Positions 63,956 to 64,000 of a stretch of 64,000 nt of DNA are shown here, one piece after another (the stretch's first letter is position 1; each line of letters begins with the position of its first letter). The notes under the pieces are model-generated. The model was not told the origin of the DNA and did no database searches. It saw only the letters and a program-made list of their open reading frames with translations. The DNA comes from Atlantibacter subterraneus (GTDB taxonomy: Bacteria; Pseudomonadota; Gammaproteobacteria; Enterobacterales; Enterobacteriaceae): the NCBI RefSeq assembly GCF_007570865.1, contig NZ_VLPS01000001.1:1023889-1087888 (forward strand). The letters are read 5' to 3'. The translations under genes and the position numbers were made by a program.

Positions 63956-64000
63956 ACAAATTTGCCGGGAGCAAATTTGAACGCCGCTCGCGGCGGCCCC

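Noticed and set aside
63532..63974. Two short frames (76 and 64 codons) in the terminal palindromic region
   Set aside because: They are composed of the inverted-repeat arms themselves, and both products share the same GRDATSCSS stretch derived from the repeat. No coding evidence.
1..64000. CRISPR arrays, tRNA, rRNA and intact insertion sequences
   Set aside because: No evenly spaced repeats with unique spacers, no cloverleaf or rRNA core sequence and no transposase or integrase gene were seen.

Overview
The window looks like chromosomal DNA of an enteric gammaproteobacterium (Enterobacteriaceae). Gene families, high G+C codon use and gene order all match that group: ttrRS-ttrBCA is laid out as in Salmonella, paoABCD and hcxB resemble E. 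coli, and the uxaB / GGDEF / glsB / sad / ptrR block resembles the E. coli yne region. The genus cannot be fixed from the sequence alone. No rRNA, tRNA, CRISPR array, prophage or intact insertion sequence was seen.

Layout. 1-1.1 kb: the end of a cytochrome bd-type oxidase operon (subunit II and a 44-residue DUF2474 protein). 1.2-3.1 kb: a truncated LysR remnant, then an A+T-richer pair of an NAD(P)-binding oxidoreductase and a divergent LysR regulator. 3.2-10.5 kb: the complete tetrathionate respiration locus. 10.5-12.5 kb: hcxB and two half-size YeeE/YedE sulfur-transport proteins. 12.7-18 kb: periplasmic molybdenum aldehyde oxidoreductase paoABCD with an overlapping MocA-like cytidylyltransferase. 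18-24 kb: GNAT enzyme, MocR regulator, DigH lipoprotein (apparently with an AUC start), a HipBA-type toxin-antitoxin pair and an OBAP-like lipoprotein.

24.5-40 kb is an accessory catabolic region. An M20 amidohydrolase and a VOC protein converge on an eight-gene operon that combines a peptide-type ABC importer with an MDR oxidoreductase, a hotdog thioesterase and an acyl-CoA synthetase-like ligase. Divergent from that operon is a DauR/YheO-type regulator leading an operon for a D-threonine-aldolase/D-serine-dehydratase-family PLP enzyme, an M20 deacylase, a RidA-type deaminase and an MFS carrier. I infer that this second operon uses N-acyl or free D-amino acids. The ligand of the ABC/ligase operon is unknown.

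40-51.5 kb: a methyltransferase and an MFS transporter, a second DMSO-reductase-type operon behind an exact FNR box (catalytic, Fe-S and anchor subunits, TorD/DmsD chaperone, NapF-like ferredoxin), a SulP transporter, cytochrome b561 and an orphan UlaA-like PTS IIC protein. 51.5-51.9 kb holds a decayed fic gene flanked by repeated ATTCGGCTCA motifs. 52-62.5 kb: uxaB, two membrane GGDEF proteins, glutaminase, a chemoreceptor, succinate semialdehyde dehydrogenase with PtrR, and a DgcZ-like zinc-sensing diguanylate cyclase. A PhzF protein follows, and the last 670 bases are gene-free and dominated by a nested palindrome of about 380 bp.

Taken together, the window is rich in anaerobic respiration (three molybdoenzyme systems plus a cofactor enzyme), sulfur handling, amino-acid scavenging and c-di-GMP/chemotaxis signalling, which fits a gut- or plant-associated facultative anaerobe.
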